Of a DNA stretch of 60,556 nt, positions 51,520 through 60,523 are shown in pieces. Origin of the DNA: Fusobacterium sp. SYSU M8D902 (GTDB taxonomy: Bacteria > Fusobacteriota > Fusobacteriia > Fusobacteriales > Fusobacteriaceae); NCBI RefSeq assembly GCF_040199715.1, contig NZ_JBEFNA010000009.1, positions 1 through 60,556 on the forward strand, given 5' to 3'. The position numbers were made by a program, and so were the translations under genes. Within the stretch, counting starts at the first letter, position 1. Each line of letters begins with the position of its first letter. The notes under the pieces were generated by a model. It had not been told where the DNA came from and did not search any database. It worked only from the letters and a program-made list of their open reading frames with translations.

Positions 51520-52329
51520 TTGTCTTATAAAATAATCTTTACTGACCTAGATGATACTCTTTTAAACTCTGAGAAAAAAATATCTCAAGTTGATAAGGAA
51601 GCTATTATGAGAGCTCAAGAAGCTGGAGTTAAATTTGTACTCGCTTCTGGTAGACCTACATTCGCTATGAAAGCTCTAGCTGAAGAGTTAGAATTAGCAA
51701 AATATGGAAGTTTTATTCTATCTTTTAACGGTTCTATTATAACTGATTGTAAAAGTAACAAAAATCTTTTTGAAGCTAGTCTTACAAAAGAGGATCTACA
51801 TCTTATGTATGATTTTGCAAAGGAGAATAACACAGATATTTTAACATATATTGATGATACAATTATATCTGAAACTGAGAGTGAATATATAGATGTTGAA
51901 GTTGATCTAACAAAGATGCCACACAAAGTTGTTAAAAACTTTAAAGAAGCTGTCTATACATCTGCTGTTAAGTGTATGTTATTAGAGGAGCCTTCATATT
52001 TAAAAGAAGTGGATACAAAACTAAAGAGCAAATATGGTGATAGTTACAGTATTGCTATATCTAAACCTTTCTTCTTAGAGGTTACTAAACTAGGAGTTGA
52101 CAAAGGAGTGGCTCTTAGAAAATTAGTGGATATACTTGGACTTAAGATTGAGGAAAGTATAGCTGTTGGAGATTCTTACAATGATCTTCCTATGCTTAAA
52201 GCTGCTGGTTTAGCTGCCTGTGTTGCCAATGCCAATGAGGATATAAAAAGGGTTTGCTCATTCATCTCAAAATCTAATGATGAGGGTGGAATGGCATATT
52301 TAATTGACAAATTAATTTTTAACAAATAG
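51520..52329 (+). CDS. Cof-type HAD-superfamily phosphatase
   Basis: The 269-aa sugar/nucleotide phosphatase of the Cof/YidA group has the nucleophile motif FTDLDDTLLN (D9/D11-type), ASGRPTF (motif II), KGVALRKLVDIL and GDSYNDLPMLKAAG (motif III-IV), with the type IIB cap in between. It starts at TTG 51520, with GAGGTG 5 nt upstream. The substrate is unknown; members dephosphorylate sugar phosphates or FMN. It is monocistronic. Confidence 0.93.
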   Translation: MSYKIIFTDLDDTLLNSEKKISQVDKEAIMRAQEAGVKFVLASGRPTFAMKALAEELELAKYGSFILSFNGSIITDCKSNKNLFEASLTKEDLHLMYDFAKENNTDILTYIDDTIISETESEYIDVEVDLTKMPHKVVKNFKEAVYTSAVKCMLLEEPSYLKEVDTKLKSKYGDSYSIAISKPFFLEVTKLGVDKGVALRKLVDILGLKIEESIAVGDSYNDLPMLKAAGLAACVANANEDIKRVCSFISKSNDEGGMAYLIDKLIFNK

Positions 52330-52339
52330 GTAATTTATT

Positions 52340-52387
52340 AAGACTGAAAACAGGTTAAAAAAAGGCTGTTTTCAGTCTTTTTTTATT
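52340..52387 (+). terminator. Terminator after the HAD phosphatase
   Basis: AAGACTGAAAACAG pairs with CTGTTTTCAGTCTT (52340-52380) and is followed by TTTTTTATTTT. Confidence 0.92.
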
Positions 52388-52472
52388 TTCAATTTCTCCT
52401 CTCATAATTCCTTCTTATTATAATCACATAAACTTGTTATAAAGAGATTAATTCAACAAACAGGAGGTATAT

Positions 52473-53903
52473 ATGGAATCTAAAAACAACAAATTAGGCT
52501 TAATTGGACTTGTTGCAATTGTTGTCAGTTCAATGATTGGTGGTGGTATATTTAATCTCCCTTCCAATATGAGTATTGATGCTGGATTCATAGCTGTCAT
52601 CCTCTCTTGGGTTATAACAGCTATTGGAATTTACTTTCTTGCAAATACATTCAGTATCCTAGCTGATAACAATCCTGAATTAGAATCAGGTATATATGCT
52701 TATGCTAAAACAGGATTTGGAAAATTCGTTGGTTGTGAAATAGCATGGGGATATTGGTTAAGTTCAATCTTTGGAAATGTGGCCTTTGCTGTATTGCTAA
52801 TGCAAACAATTGGATACTTTTATCCAATATTTAACGGTGAAAACATTCAATCTTTTATAGGTGGATCTGTCTTTATCTGGTTGATGTATTTTATTGCTAT
52901 TTGCGGTGTTTCAAAAGCTACATTCTTAAATAACATTGCTACCTTTGCTAAACTTTTAGTTTTAGCTGTCATTCTATTTTTCTTTGTAAAAGGTTTCAAT
53001 TCAGATATTGCTACCTATGATATGATGGGAAAAATTGAGCATTTAGGTAGTATGACACAACAAATTAAGAGTACTATGCTTATTACTCTTTGGTCTTTCA
53101 TAGGTTTGGAAGGAGCTGTAGTTTTATCTGGAAGAGCTAGAAATCCAAAAGATGTAGGAAAAGCTACAATCTTAGGAATTGCCGTTTGTATAGTTATTTT
53201 CTCTGCACTTTCAATACTATCATTCGGAGTTTTTCATCAAGCTCAATTATCAAAATTACCTAACCCTTCAACTGCTTATGTCCTTGAAAAAATAGTAGGA
53301 CATTGGGGAGCTACTTTTGTAAATATTGGTATTATAATAGCTCTACTTGGGTGTTGGTTATCTTGGACAGTTATAACTGCTGAAGTTCCTTATATTGCTG
53401 CAAAAGATGGAGTTTTCCCTAATTTTCTTGTAAAAGTTGATAAAAATGAAACTCCTACATCTTCACTTCTTATGTCTACAATAGCTATGCAATTAGCTAT
53501 GCTTGTTGTTCTATTCAATAAGAATGCTTGGCTTTTCCTTGTAGATATAACAGGATTGATGATTATTCCTCCATACATTGTAAGTACATTTTTCTTAATT
53601 AAAGAGGTAACTTGTGGTAAGTTAACTCATCTTGAACCTAAAAAGAAAAGATTTGCTTTTATGTCTGGTTTAATTGCTGCCATATTCACTCTTTGGCTTT
53701 TATTCTCTTCACAATTATCTTTACTTCTAGTATCTACTACAATATTTGCCTTAGGAATTATTGTATATGTAGTTTCACAAAAACAGATTAGAAGCAATGA
53801 TATGTTCACTTGTAAAGATAAGGTTATAGCTTTTCTCTTAAGTGGAATTGGTATAATCTCAATTATTTTACTTTTATTAGGTAAGTTAAATCTTAATTCA
53901 TAA
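52473..53903 (+). CDS. Basic amino acid antiporter of the ArcD/APC type, likely arginine/agmatine
   Basis: The 476-aa protein has about 12 membrane helices and the APC-family signature SMIGGGIFNLPSNM near the N terminus, plus SGIYAYAKTGFG, WGYWLSS and WSFIGLEGAVVLSGRARN. Sequence is nearer to ArcD/LysI-type arginine antiporters than to E. coli AdiC. It is 32 nt upstream of an AdiA-type arginine decarboxylase, so it most likely exchanges external arginine for agmatine in acid resistance. AGGAGG precedes the ATG. Confidence 0.88.
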   Translation: MESKNNKLGLIGLVAIVVSSMIGGGIFNLPSNMSIDAGFIAVILSWVITAIGIYFLANTFSILADNNPELESGIYAYAKTGFGKFVGCEIAWGYWLSSIFGNVAFAVLLMQTIGYFYPIFNGENIQSFIGGSVFIWLMYFIAICGVSKATFLNNIATFAKLLVLAVILFFFVKGFNSDIATYDMMGKIEHLGSMTQQIKSTMLITLWSFIGLEGAVVLSGRARNPKDVGKATILGIAVCIVIFSALSILSFGVFHQAQLSKLPNPSTAYVLEKIVGHWGATFVNIGIIIALLGCWLSWTVITAEVPYIAAKDGVFPNFLVKVDKNETPTSSLLMSTIAMQLAMLVVLFNKNAWLFLVDITGLMIIPPYIVSTFFLIKEVTCGKLTHLEPKKKRFAFMSGLIAAIFTLWLLFSSQLSLLLVSTTIFALGIIVYVVSQKQIRSNDMFTCKDKVIAFLLSGIGIISIILLLLGKLNLNS

Positions 53904-53935
53904 ATTTATTTTTAATATATAGGAGATGATTTTAT

Positions 53936-56245
53936 ATGAAAAGTTTAGATGGTGAAATATTTCAAGTTTTATTTGTTCACGATTTTAAAAAGAACGAAGA
54001 AAACAGTATCAAAGGTGCTTTACACTCTTTAAAAGAGGAGATCTTAAAAAGAGGAATACAGATTGTAAATGCCAACTCTATTGAGGATGCTAATGATATT
54101 ATAAAGCTCAATAAAGACATTGATTGTATGCTTATTGACTGGGATTCTAAACATGGTATAAAAGGTCAAGAGGATAAACTTGAACATCTAATTATACAAT
54201 TACATAAAAGACAAGAGAATGTTCCTGTTTTTCTACTTGCTGAAAATGAAAGAGCTCTTGACTCTTTAAAATCTGAAACTTTTACTTTAATTGATGAATA
54301 CGTATGGCTTCTTGAGGATTCATCAGCTTTCATTATGGAGCGTATCTCTGCTGCTATTGAAAGATATAGAAAACAACTACTTCCTCCTCTTGCAGCAGCT
54401 ATTATGAAATATGAGAAGAAAGCTGAATACTCTTGGGCTGCACCTGGACACCAAGGTGGTGTTGGTTTTACTAAAACTGCTGTAGGTAAGAAGTTCTATG
54501 ATTTCTATGGAGAAAACCTATTTAGAACAGATATGGGTATAGAGAGAGCTGAATTGGGATCTCTACTTGACCATACTGGATATTTTGGTGAATCTGAACA
54601 ATATGCTGCAAAAGTTTTTGGTTCAGATAGAACTTATTCTGTTTTAGGTGGAACATCTGGTTCTAATAGAACAATTATGCAGGCATGTATAAAAGATAAC
54701 GATATTGTTTTAGCTGATAGAAACTGTCATAAATCTATAGAACAAGGTTTAATCTTAGGTGGGGGGCTTCCTATATATATGATTCCTACAAGAAATAGAT
54801 ATGGAATTATTGGTCCTATCCTCCCTGAACAAATGGAAAAAGAGACAATATTGAAAAAGATACAAAACAATCCTGTTATTCAAGAGAAAAACAGAGAAAA
54901 TGAAAAACCAGTATATTCAGTAGTTACTAACTGTACATATGATGGTGTTACTTATAATGCTAAAAAAGTAGAAAAGCTTTTAGAATCTTCATCTGATATT
55001 ATTCACTTTGATGAAGCTTGGTATGGATATGCTAGATTTAATAAGATCTATGAAGATCATTTCGCTATGAGAGGTGAGCCTGAAAAATATAATCAAGGAC
55101 CAACTATTTTTGCTACACACTCTACACATAAACTTTTAAATGCTCTTTCTCAAGGATCATTTATTCATGTAAGATATGGTAAAAAATCAATGGATGAGAA
55201 CAGATTTAACCAAGCATATATGATGCATGCTACAACTTCTCCTCTATATGCTATTGCTGTTTCAAATGATATTGCTGCTGCTATGATGGATGGAGAATCT
55301 GGTATCTCTCTAATGGAAGAGGTAGTAGAGGAAGCTGTTGAGTTTCGTAAAGTTATTGGAAAACTTTATGCCGAATACACTAAAGAGAATGATTGGTTCT
55401 TTAAACCTTGGAATGCTGAATCATACAAAGAAAAACATTCAGGTAAAGTCGTTCCTTTCTATGAGGCTGATACTAAAACACTAGCTAACGATCAAGATTT
55501 TTGGATAATGCACCCAGAAGATTCTTGGCACGGATTTAAAAATCTTCCTGAAAATTGGTGTATGCTAGATCCAATAAAAGTAAGTATTTTAACTCCAGGA
55601 ATGGGAGAAGATGGTGAATTACTAGATAAAGGTGTCCCTGCTGCTCTAGTTTCAGCTTTCCTAAATAAATATGGAATTGTACCTACTAGAACTACTGATT
55701 TCCAATTGATGTTCCTTTTCTCTATGGGAGTAACTAAAGGAAAATGGGGAACTCTTGTAAGTGTTCTATCAGAATTTAAAAGACTTTATGATAGAAATGC
55801 CCCTATAAGTAAAGTTTTACCTGATCTTGTAGACAGTCACAAGGAGATCTATGAAGATATGGGAATTAAAGATCTTGGAGATAAGATGTTTGAATACCTT
55901 AGAGAACATAATTTAGGCGAAGTTTTAAATAAAGCTTACTCTAGTCTACCTAAAATCGAAATAACTCCAAGAGAAGCTTATAACTCAATTGTTAGCAATG
56001 ATGTAGAACTAGTTCCTGCAGACAAATTGGTAAATAGAATAGCTGCCAACTCAGTTATTCCTTATCCACCTGGAATACCTATGCTTATGTCAGGAGAAAA
56101 CTTCGGTGATGAAAATAGCCCACAAATAAAATACCTAGAGGCACTATCACTTTGGGATAAAGCTTTCCCTGGATTTGAACATGATACAGAGGGAACTGAA
56201 GTTATAGATGGTATCTACCATGTGCTTTGTGTAAAAGAAAAATAA
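53936..56245 (+). CDS. adiA: Biodegradative arginine decarboxylase
   Basis: AdiA removes CO2 from arginine to give agmatine, using PLP and consuming a proton, as an acid-resistance reaction. The 769-aa protein is full length. It has an N-terminal wing domain (~1-140), a PLP domain with SWAAPGHQGGVGFTK, GTSGSNRTIMQA, DEAWYGYARF and the PLP lysine in THSTHKLLNAL (around 400), and a C-terminal domain (VTPREAYN-type). Similarity to E. coli AdiA is strong over the whole length, more than to the lysine or ornithine enzymes. It is paired with the antiporter. Confidence 0.95.
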   Translation: MKSLDGEIFQVLFVHDFKKNEENSIKGALHSLKEEILKRGIQIVNANSIEDANDIIKLNKDIDCMLIDWDSKHGIKGQEDKLEHLIIQLHKRQENVPVFLLAENERALDSLKSETFTLIDEYVWLLEDSSAFIMERISAAIERYRKQLLPPLAAAIMKYEKKAEYSWAAPGHQGGVGFTKTAVGKKFYDFYGENLFRTDMGIERAELGSLLDHTGYFGESEQYAAKVFGSDRTYSVLGGTSGSNRTIMQACIKDNDIVLADRNCHKSIEQGLILGGGLPIYMIPTRNRYGIIGPILPEQMEKETILKKIQNNPVIQEKNRENEKPVYSVVTNCTYDGVTYNAKKVEKLLESSSDIIHFDEAWYGYARFNKIYEDHFAMRGEPEKYNQGPTIFATHSTHKLLNALSQGSFIHVRYGKKSMDENRFNQAYMMHATTSPLYAIAVSNDIAAAMMDGESGISLMEEVVEEAVEFRKVIGKLYAEYTKENDWFFKPWNAESYKEKHSGKVVPFYEADTKTLANDQDFWIMHPEDSWHGFKNLPENWCMLDPIKVSILTPGMGEDGELLDKGVPAALVSAFLNKYGIVPTRTTDFQLMFLFSMGVTKGKWGTLVSVLSEFKRLYDRNAPISKVLPDLVDSHKEIYEDMGIKDLGDKMFEYLREHNLGEVLNKAYSSLPKIEITPREAYNSIVSNDVELVPADKLVNRIAANSVIPYPPGIPMLMSGENFGDENSPQIKYLEALSLWDKAFPGFEHDTEGTEVIDGIYHVLCVKEK

Positions 56246-56282
56246 GGCAAGGGTCTGTTGCATTTTTAATAATTCTCACAAA

Positions 56283-56316
56283 AAGTGCTGAAAAGAATTT
56301 TTTCTTCTCAGCACTT
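56283..56316. terminator. Bidirectional terminator between adiA and the NicO gene
   Basis: AAGTGCTGA...TCAGCACTT with a T-rich loop has ATTTTA on the right and, on the minus strand, TTTTTGTG. It can serve both converging genes. Confidence 0.75.
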
Positions 56317-56319
56317 ATT

Positions 56320-57027
56320 TTATATTAAAATATATATACCTAAAAATAGAATCAAAATATTAATAACCAAATTAAAGTAATTAATATAATTCTCTTTCAA
56401 ATTTAAAGAAATATTTATTTGTTTGACAACAATTGAGAATACACTTAAAGCAATAAATACCCCTGTAGACATACAAAACATCAAATAAAAGAAAGGGAGA
56501 CTCCTATTTAAAGTATGACCCAAGAGAAGGACACTTAATACTCCTGAACAAGGAAAGAAAATTCCGATAACAAAATGAGAGCTTTGTAGAAACTTAATTC
56601 TATCTTCTAAAAATAGATTAAATAGTGACAACAGAATTAAAGTTATACCATATATATTTTTAGTTGCTATATCTAAAATTTGTAGTTGTGAAATGGCTTT
56701 GATAAAAAATATAGCAATAAAATAGCTAATTACACCTTGAATATATGCTATCAAAGCTGATAATATTATTAATTTAGAAGTTTTATATTTTAAACTAAGT
56801 TTGAATATATAAGTTTTTCCATGTCCCGGAGAAAATGAGTGAATAAAACCATAGCAAAATACAAAAAGCAGATAATATACTATATCTTTTTTTCTTAACG
56901 AAATTGCTATCTGTTTCATAATAGACAAATTTATTTTTTGTAATCCCAAATATATATTTTTATGAAATACAATAGCCAGAAAAAATGTTAAAATTAACGC
57001 TAAATAATATATTTTTTTATTTTTCAT
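56320..57027 (-). CDS. NicO-family nickel/cobalt transporter
   Basis: The 235-aa protein has about six membrane helices and the family signature FIHSFSPGHGKTYIFK (H-S-F-S-P-G-H-G-K). A later FFPCSGVLSVLLLG matches the second conserved P-C motif. NicO/RcnA-type proteins move Ni2+ or Co2+, as efflux or in uptake with a DUF1007 protein. It overlaps the DUF1007 gene by 11 nt, so the two are coupled. Confidence 0.88.
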   Translation of the reverse strand: MKNKKIYYLALILTFFLAIVFHKNIYLGLQKINLSIMKQIAISLRKKDIVYYLLFVFCYGFIHSFSPGHGKTYIFKLSLKYKTSKLIILSALIAYIQGVISYFIAIFFIKAISQLQILDIATKNIYGITLILLSLFNLFLEDRIKFLQSSHFVIGIFFPCSGVLSVLLLGHTLNRSLPFFYLMFCMSTGVFIALSVFSIVVKQINISLNLKENYINYFNLVINILILFLGIYILI

Positions 57028-57538
57028 TCACAATTACCTCAAATTCTTTAGGATAAACCATATCATAGTAATATGCTTTCTTTTTATTTTCTTTAAAATC
57101 TGTTACAAAGTTTAAATTACTATTATTTTCTATTTTAAAAGAGTTTTCATCATAGTCATAATCATAAAAATACTCCCTGTCATAGATAGTAATCAATAAT
57201 CTATCATCCTTTTTTAATTCTATTGGAAAGTTAAAGGTAATATTTAAAATTATATTATCACTGCTAGAATCAATCTCTTTTTTTATAACACTTTTCTCCA
57301 ATATTTTTCCATTGTAACTAATCTTCAAATCATTAAAAATATTTTTATATAGCTCTTCACTCCCATTATTTTCTTTTACCAACAGAGTATTCATTTCATC
57401 TAATATCAATTCCAAGTCAACTACTACTTCTTTTGTATTCAATTTTAAATTAAAAGAGCCTTCAAAAAATACATGTGGATGTGCAGATAAAAATGTTGAT
57501 ACAAATATAAAATAAAGTATAATCAGTAATTTTTTCAT
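57017..57538 (-). CDS. DUF1007-family metal-binding periplasmic protein
   Basis: The 173-aa protein has a signal peptide (~1-19), cut before HPHVFFEG, whose N-terminal His-x-His is the metal-ligand pattern of DUF1007. The rest is beta-rich with an acidic segment (DREYFYDYDYDE). It is the usual partner of NicO permeases. AGGAGAG precedes the ATG. Confidence 0.88.
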   Translation of the reverse strand: MKKLLIILYFIFVSTFLSAHPHVFFEGSFNLKLNTKEVVVDLELILDEMNTLLVKENNGSEELYKNIFNDLKISYNGKILEKSVIKKEIDSSSDNIILNITFNFPIELKKDDRLLITIYDREYFYDYDYDENSFKIENNSNLNFVTDFKENKKKAYYYDMVYPKEFEVIVNEK

Positions 57539-57560
57539 AAATTTTAAATCACTCTCCTCT

Positions 57561-57601
57561 TAAATTAAAAGGATTGATTCCTAAAATATAGAAATCAATC
57601 C
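57561..57601 (-). terminator. Terminator of the minCDE operon
   Basis: Minus-strand GGATTGATTTC-loop-GAATCAATCC (57601-57571) is followed by TTTTAATTTA, between minE and the DUF1007 gene. Confidence 0.8.
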
Positions 57602-57634
57602 CCTTATCATAATTTTCAAATATTATTTCAACTC

Positions 57635-57898
57635 TTATGCTTTTTTTGTTCTCAATGGAATATTTGCTACCAATGTTGTTCTTCTTGTATTTTCTGGATT
57701 TTCAGCAATATCTATATTAAGAGCATCTCTATCTATATCTACATATTTAGATATAACAGCAATTATATCATCTTTCATCTGCTCTAGCATTCCAGATGAA
57801 AGCATAGCTCTATCATGTATAAGCACAAGCTTAAGTCTATCTTTAGCTACATTCTTTGATTTTTTTTCCTCTTTATTAAAAAAACTAAATATACTCAT
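57635..57898 (-). CDS. minE: Cell division topological factor
   Basis: MinE drives pole-to-pole oscillation of MinCD by stimulating the MinD ATPase. The 87-aa protein has the MinD-interaction helix (SKNVAKDRLKLVLIHDR, residues ~14-31), then the dimerisation domain with ISKYVDIDRDAL and a C-terminal RRTTLVANIPL. It is 8 nt after minD. Confidence 0.96.
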   Translation of the reverse strand: MSIFSFFNKEEKKSKNVAKDRLKLVLIHDRAMLSSGMLEQMKDDIIAVISKYVDIDRDALNIDIAENPENTRRTTLVANIPLRTKKA

Positions 57899-57906
57899 CT
57901 TGTCAC

Positions 57907-58698
57907 CTACTTACTAAATACCATTTTTATTTTATCAAAAAAGCTTAACTTTATATCCAAATCTAAGAATGGAACTGACTGTCCCTCTATTCTTTCAACA
58001 ATGTTCTTATATGCATGAGCTGCTAAAGACTCTCCTTTGTATACCAATGGTTCTCCTCTATTTGTAGATATTACTATATTTTCATCATCTGGTACAACTC
58101 CAATAAGTTCTATTGCTAAAATATCCAACATATCATCTACACTCAACATATTTCCAGCTTTGACCATATCCATTTTTATACGGTTCACTATCAACTTTGG
58201 ACTTCTTATATCATTTGCCTCTAATAGTCCTATGATTCTATCAGCATCTCTTGTTGCAGATATCTCTGGAGTAGTTACTACTATCGCCTCGTCTGCAGCA
58301 GCTATTGCATTTTTAAATCCTTGCTCTATTCCAGCAGGGCAATCAATTAAGATATAATCAAAATCCTTTCTCAATCCCTCTATTAGCTTTTTCATCTGCT
58401 CTGGACTAACATCGTTCTTATCTCTAATTTGTGCAGCAGGTAATAGACAAAGATTTGAACATCTTTTATCCTTTATCAGTGCTTGAGCTATTCTACATCT
58501 ATCCTCTACTACATCTACTAAGTCATAGACTATTCTATTTTCAAGTCCCATAACTACATCTAAATTTCTAAGTCCAATATCTGTATCTATTAAAAGTACC
58601 TTCTTCCCTTTTAATGCTAATCCTACTCCAATATTAGAAGTAGTTGTAGTTTTTCCCACTCCACCTTTTCCAGATGTTACAACTATTACCTTCGCCAT
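57907..58698 (-). CDS. minD: Septum site-determining ATPase
   Basis: MinD is a membrane-bound ParA-type ATPase that carries MinC. The ~263-aa protein has the deviant Walker A GKGGVGKTTTTSNIG near the start, DTDIGLRNLD and DCPAGIEQGF motifs, and a C-terminal amphipathic helix (LSFFDKIKMVF) that binds the membrane. ATG 58698 is preferred to GTG 58707 because AGGAG lies 8 nt upstream of it. Confidence 0.97.
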   Translation of the reverse strand: MAKVIVVTSGKGGVGKTTTTSNIGVGLALKGKKVLLIDTDIGLRNLDVVMGLENRIVYDLVDVVEDRCRIAQALIKDKRCSNLCLLPAAQIRDKNDVSPEQMKKLIEGLRKDFDYILIDCPAGIEQGFKNAIAAADEAIVVTTPEISATRDADRIIGLLEANDIRSPKLIVNRIKMDMVKAGNMLSVDDMLDILAIELIGVVPDDENIVISTNRGEPLVYKGESLAAHAYKNIVERIEGQSVPFLDLDIKLSFFDKIKMVFSK

Positions 58699-58716
58699 TT
58701 TTTTCACTCCTAACTC

Positions 58717-59376
58717 TTAATCATTTAATAAACGAGTACTAAAATCCTCTATTCTTATCTCTTTACCACTTAGATACGCTATCTTAAACCCACCTTTTCT
58801 GTCTACTTTGTTAGTATCTAAGATTCTACTTTGCATAGGTTGAGCTACAGTATGCCCTATTACCAATTGAACTGGATTCATATGAGTTGCACCTACAAAG
58901 GCATCTCTATCTCCATCTTGTCCTGCATAGACAGTTCCGTTTAAAAATCCTAAAACAATAACATTTCCTTTAGCTCTTATTAATGCTCCTGGATTTACAT
59001 CTCCTATAACTACTATATTTCCATCATACTCTAACTTGATTCCAGAACGTAAAGTTCCCCTATGAAATTTTGTAATTCCCTCTTCTGTTACAGATTTTAC
59101 AAACTTTATCCGTTCAACTTCACCATCAGATTCAGAGAAAACATAGGTTATATTCAAATCACTATTCACCTTTATTAAATCTATTAGTACATTCTCCTCT
59201 AGTTCACTCAATTTTCTATTGGTAAATTCAATAGCAATCTGTCCTTTTCCTATGAAATTCCTTGCTTCTATTATCTTCTCTACAAGACTATCTCTGATTG
59301 TTAAAAAATCTACTTCATCATTTAGATAAATAGATAACCTATCCTTTTTTCCTTTTAAAATAACGTAATTGTTCAT
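58717..59376 (-). CDS. minC: Septum site-determining protein, FtsZ inhibitor
   Basis: MinC blocks FtsZ ring formation away from midcell. The ~219-aa protein has an N-terminal FtsZ-binding domain (~1-100) and the C-terminal beta-helix with RSGIKLEYDGNIVVIGDVNPGA and GFLNGTVYAG (quoted in part), which binds MinD. ATG 59376 is chosen because AGGTGGG precedes it; a GTG three codons earlier lies within that site. Confidence 0.95.
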   Translation of the reverse strand: MNNYVILKGKKDRLSIYLNDEVDFLTIRDSLVEKIIEARNFIGKGQIAIEFTNRKLSELEENVLIDLIKVNSDLNITYVFSESDGEVERIKFVKSVTEEGITKFHRGTLRSGIKLEYDGNIVVIGDVNPGALIRAKGNVIVLGFLNGTVYAGQDGDRDAFVGATHMNPVQLVIGHTVAQPMQSRILDTNKVDRKGGFKIAYLSGKEIRIEDFSTRLLND

Positions 59377-59407
59377 AAGTCCCACCTTTTTTCGTCCTTA
59401 TAATGTG

Positions 59408-59436
59408 AGTATACCATATGTTCAAGATTTAATCAA
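59408..59436 (-). promoter_or_regulatory. minC operon promoter
   Basis: Minus-strand TTGATT (59436-59431) and TATACT (59413-59408) are spaced 17 nt apart, with TGG giving an extended -10. Confidence 0.6.
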
Positions 59437-59454
59437 TACTACACCTTATTATTA

Positions 59455-59483
59455 TTGTAAGAAATATGAAAAAATGTTATAAT
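59455..59483 (+). promoter_or_regulatory. Promoter of the flavin reductase gene
   Basis: TTGTAA (59455-59460) and TATAAT (59478-59483) are spaced 17 nt apart, 32 nt before the ATG. Confidence 0.65.
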
Positions 59484-59515
59484 TTAAAATGAATTTTAAA
59501 AAAAGGAGCAATTAT

Positions 59516-60157
59516 ATGAGTAAAAATATTTTTAAAGGAAGTGTTGTCTTAAATCCTGTTCCTGTGGTAATGGTCACAAGTAGAAACAGTGAAGGTAAAG
59601 ATAATGTATTTACTGTTGCTTGGACAGGAACTGTATGTACAAAACCACCTATGCTTTCAATCTCGATTAGACCTGAAAGATTATCCTACGATTATATAAA
59701 AGAGAGTATGGAGTTTACTATCAATCTGCCTACAAGAAGGCTAACTAGAGAAACAGACTTTTGTGGAGTTCGTTCTGGAAGAGTAGTTGATAAGATCAAA
59801 GAGATGAATTTTACTATGAAGGAGGGGAAAGAGGTAAATAGCCCATATATTGATGAGTGTCCTGTAAATATTGAATGTAAAGTAAAATCAATTATTCCTC
59901 TAGGAACTCACGATCTATTTTTAGCTGAAGTATTATGTTCACACATTGATGAAAAGCTTATTGATGAAAATGGAAAGATACATTTTGAATGGGCTAACTT
60001 AATAACATACTCTCATGGGGAGTATTTTCCTGTTCCTAAAACAGCAATTGGTAGCTTTGGATACTCAGTTGCTAAAAAAGCTACTATTGAGAAGAAAAAA
60101 AGTACAAACACTATAAAAAAGAAAAAAGATAAAACTAAAAAGAAAGGAAAGAGATAG
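59516..60157 (+). CDS. Flavin reductase-like domain protein
   Basis: The ~213-aa protein has an FMN-binding split-barrel (~1-180) with PVPVVMVTSRN, FTVAWTGTVCTKPPMLSISI and FTINLPT. This family is often annotated as flavoredoxin or an NADH:FMN oxidoreductase. A Lys-rich tail follows (KKKSTNTIKKKKDKTKKKGK-type) and may bind nucleic acid or acidic surfaces; it is unusual for the family. ATG 59516 has AAGGAG 7 nt upstream and is preferred to an ATG 27 nt earlier. Confidence 0.88.
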   Translation: MSKNIFKGSVVLNPVPVVMVTSRNSEGKDNVFTVAWTGTVCTKPPMLSISIRPERLSYDYIKESMEFTINLPTRRLTRETDFCGVRSGRVVDKIKEMNFTMKEGKEVNSPYIDECPVNIECKVKSIIPLGTHDLFLAEVLCSHIDEKLIDENGKIHFEWANLITYSHGEYFPVPKTAIGSFGYSVAKKATIEKKKSTNTIKKKKDKTKKKGKR

Positions 60158-60472
60158 ATGTCAGATAGATTAAATGCTTTAGGGCAATATATTATTGAAC
60201 AAACTAAGAAAAATTTTAATTTCAAACAGATTAAAAACGACCCCATTTACTACAATATCCTTTTTACATTTGGGACTGATGATTATTTAGTAGCTGAAGA
60301 TAGAGAGGAAATTACAGCTACTATACAACTTATGGAGTTTAGAGCCTTCCACAAAGACTATCCTCCTAAACAACTCAAAAGATACACTCACAGAAAGTTT
60401 GAAAAACTTCATAAGAAAAAAGAGGAATATATTACAGTTAAGGGAAAAAGATACATTATTATAAAGCTTTAG
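60158..60472 (+). CDS. Small conserved hypothetical protein
   Basis: The 104-aa protein begins 1 nt after the stop codon of the flavin reductase gene (TAG then ATG), so the two are coupled in translation. It is basic, with VAEDREEITATIQLMEFRAF and a lysine-rich stretch (KFEKLHKKKEEY) followed by VKGKRYIIIKL. No family is recognised and no catalytic motif is visible. Confidence 0.75.
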   Translation: MSDRLNALGQYIIEQTKKNFNFKQIKNDPIYYNILFTFGTDDYLVAEDREEITATIQLMEFRAFHKDYPPKQLKRYTHRKFEKLHKKKEEYITVKGKRYIIIKL

Positions 60473-60523
60473 TAATTATAAAAAGGGGCTGTTGCAAACT
60501 TAATAGCCATATGTTTTAAAATT

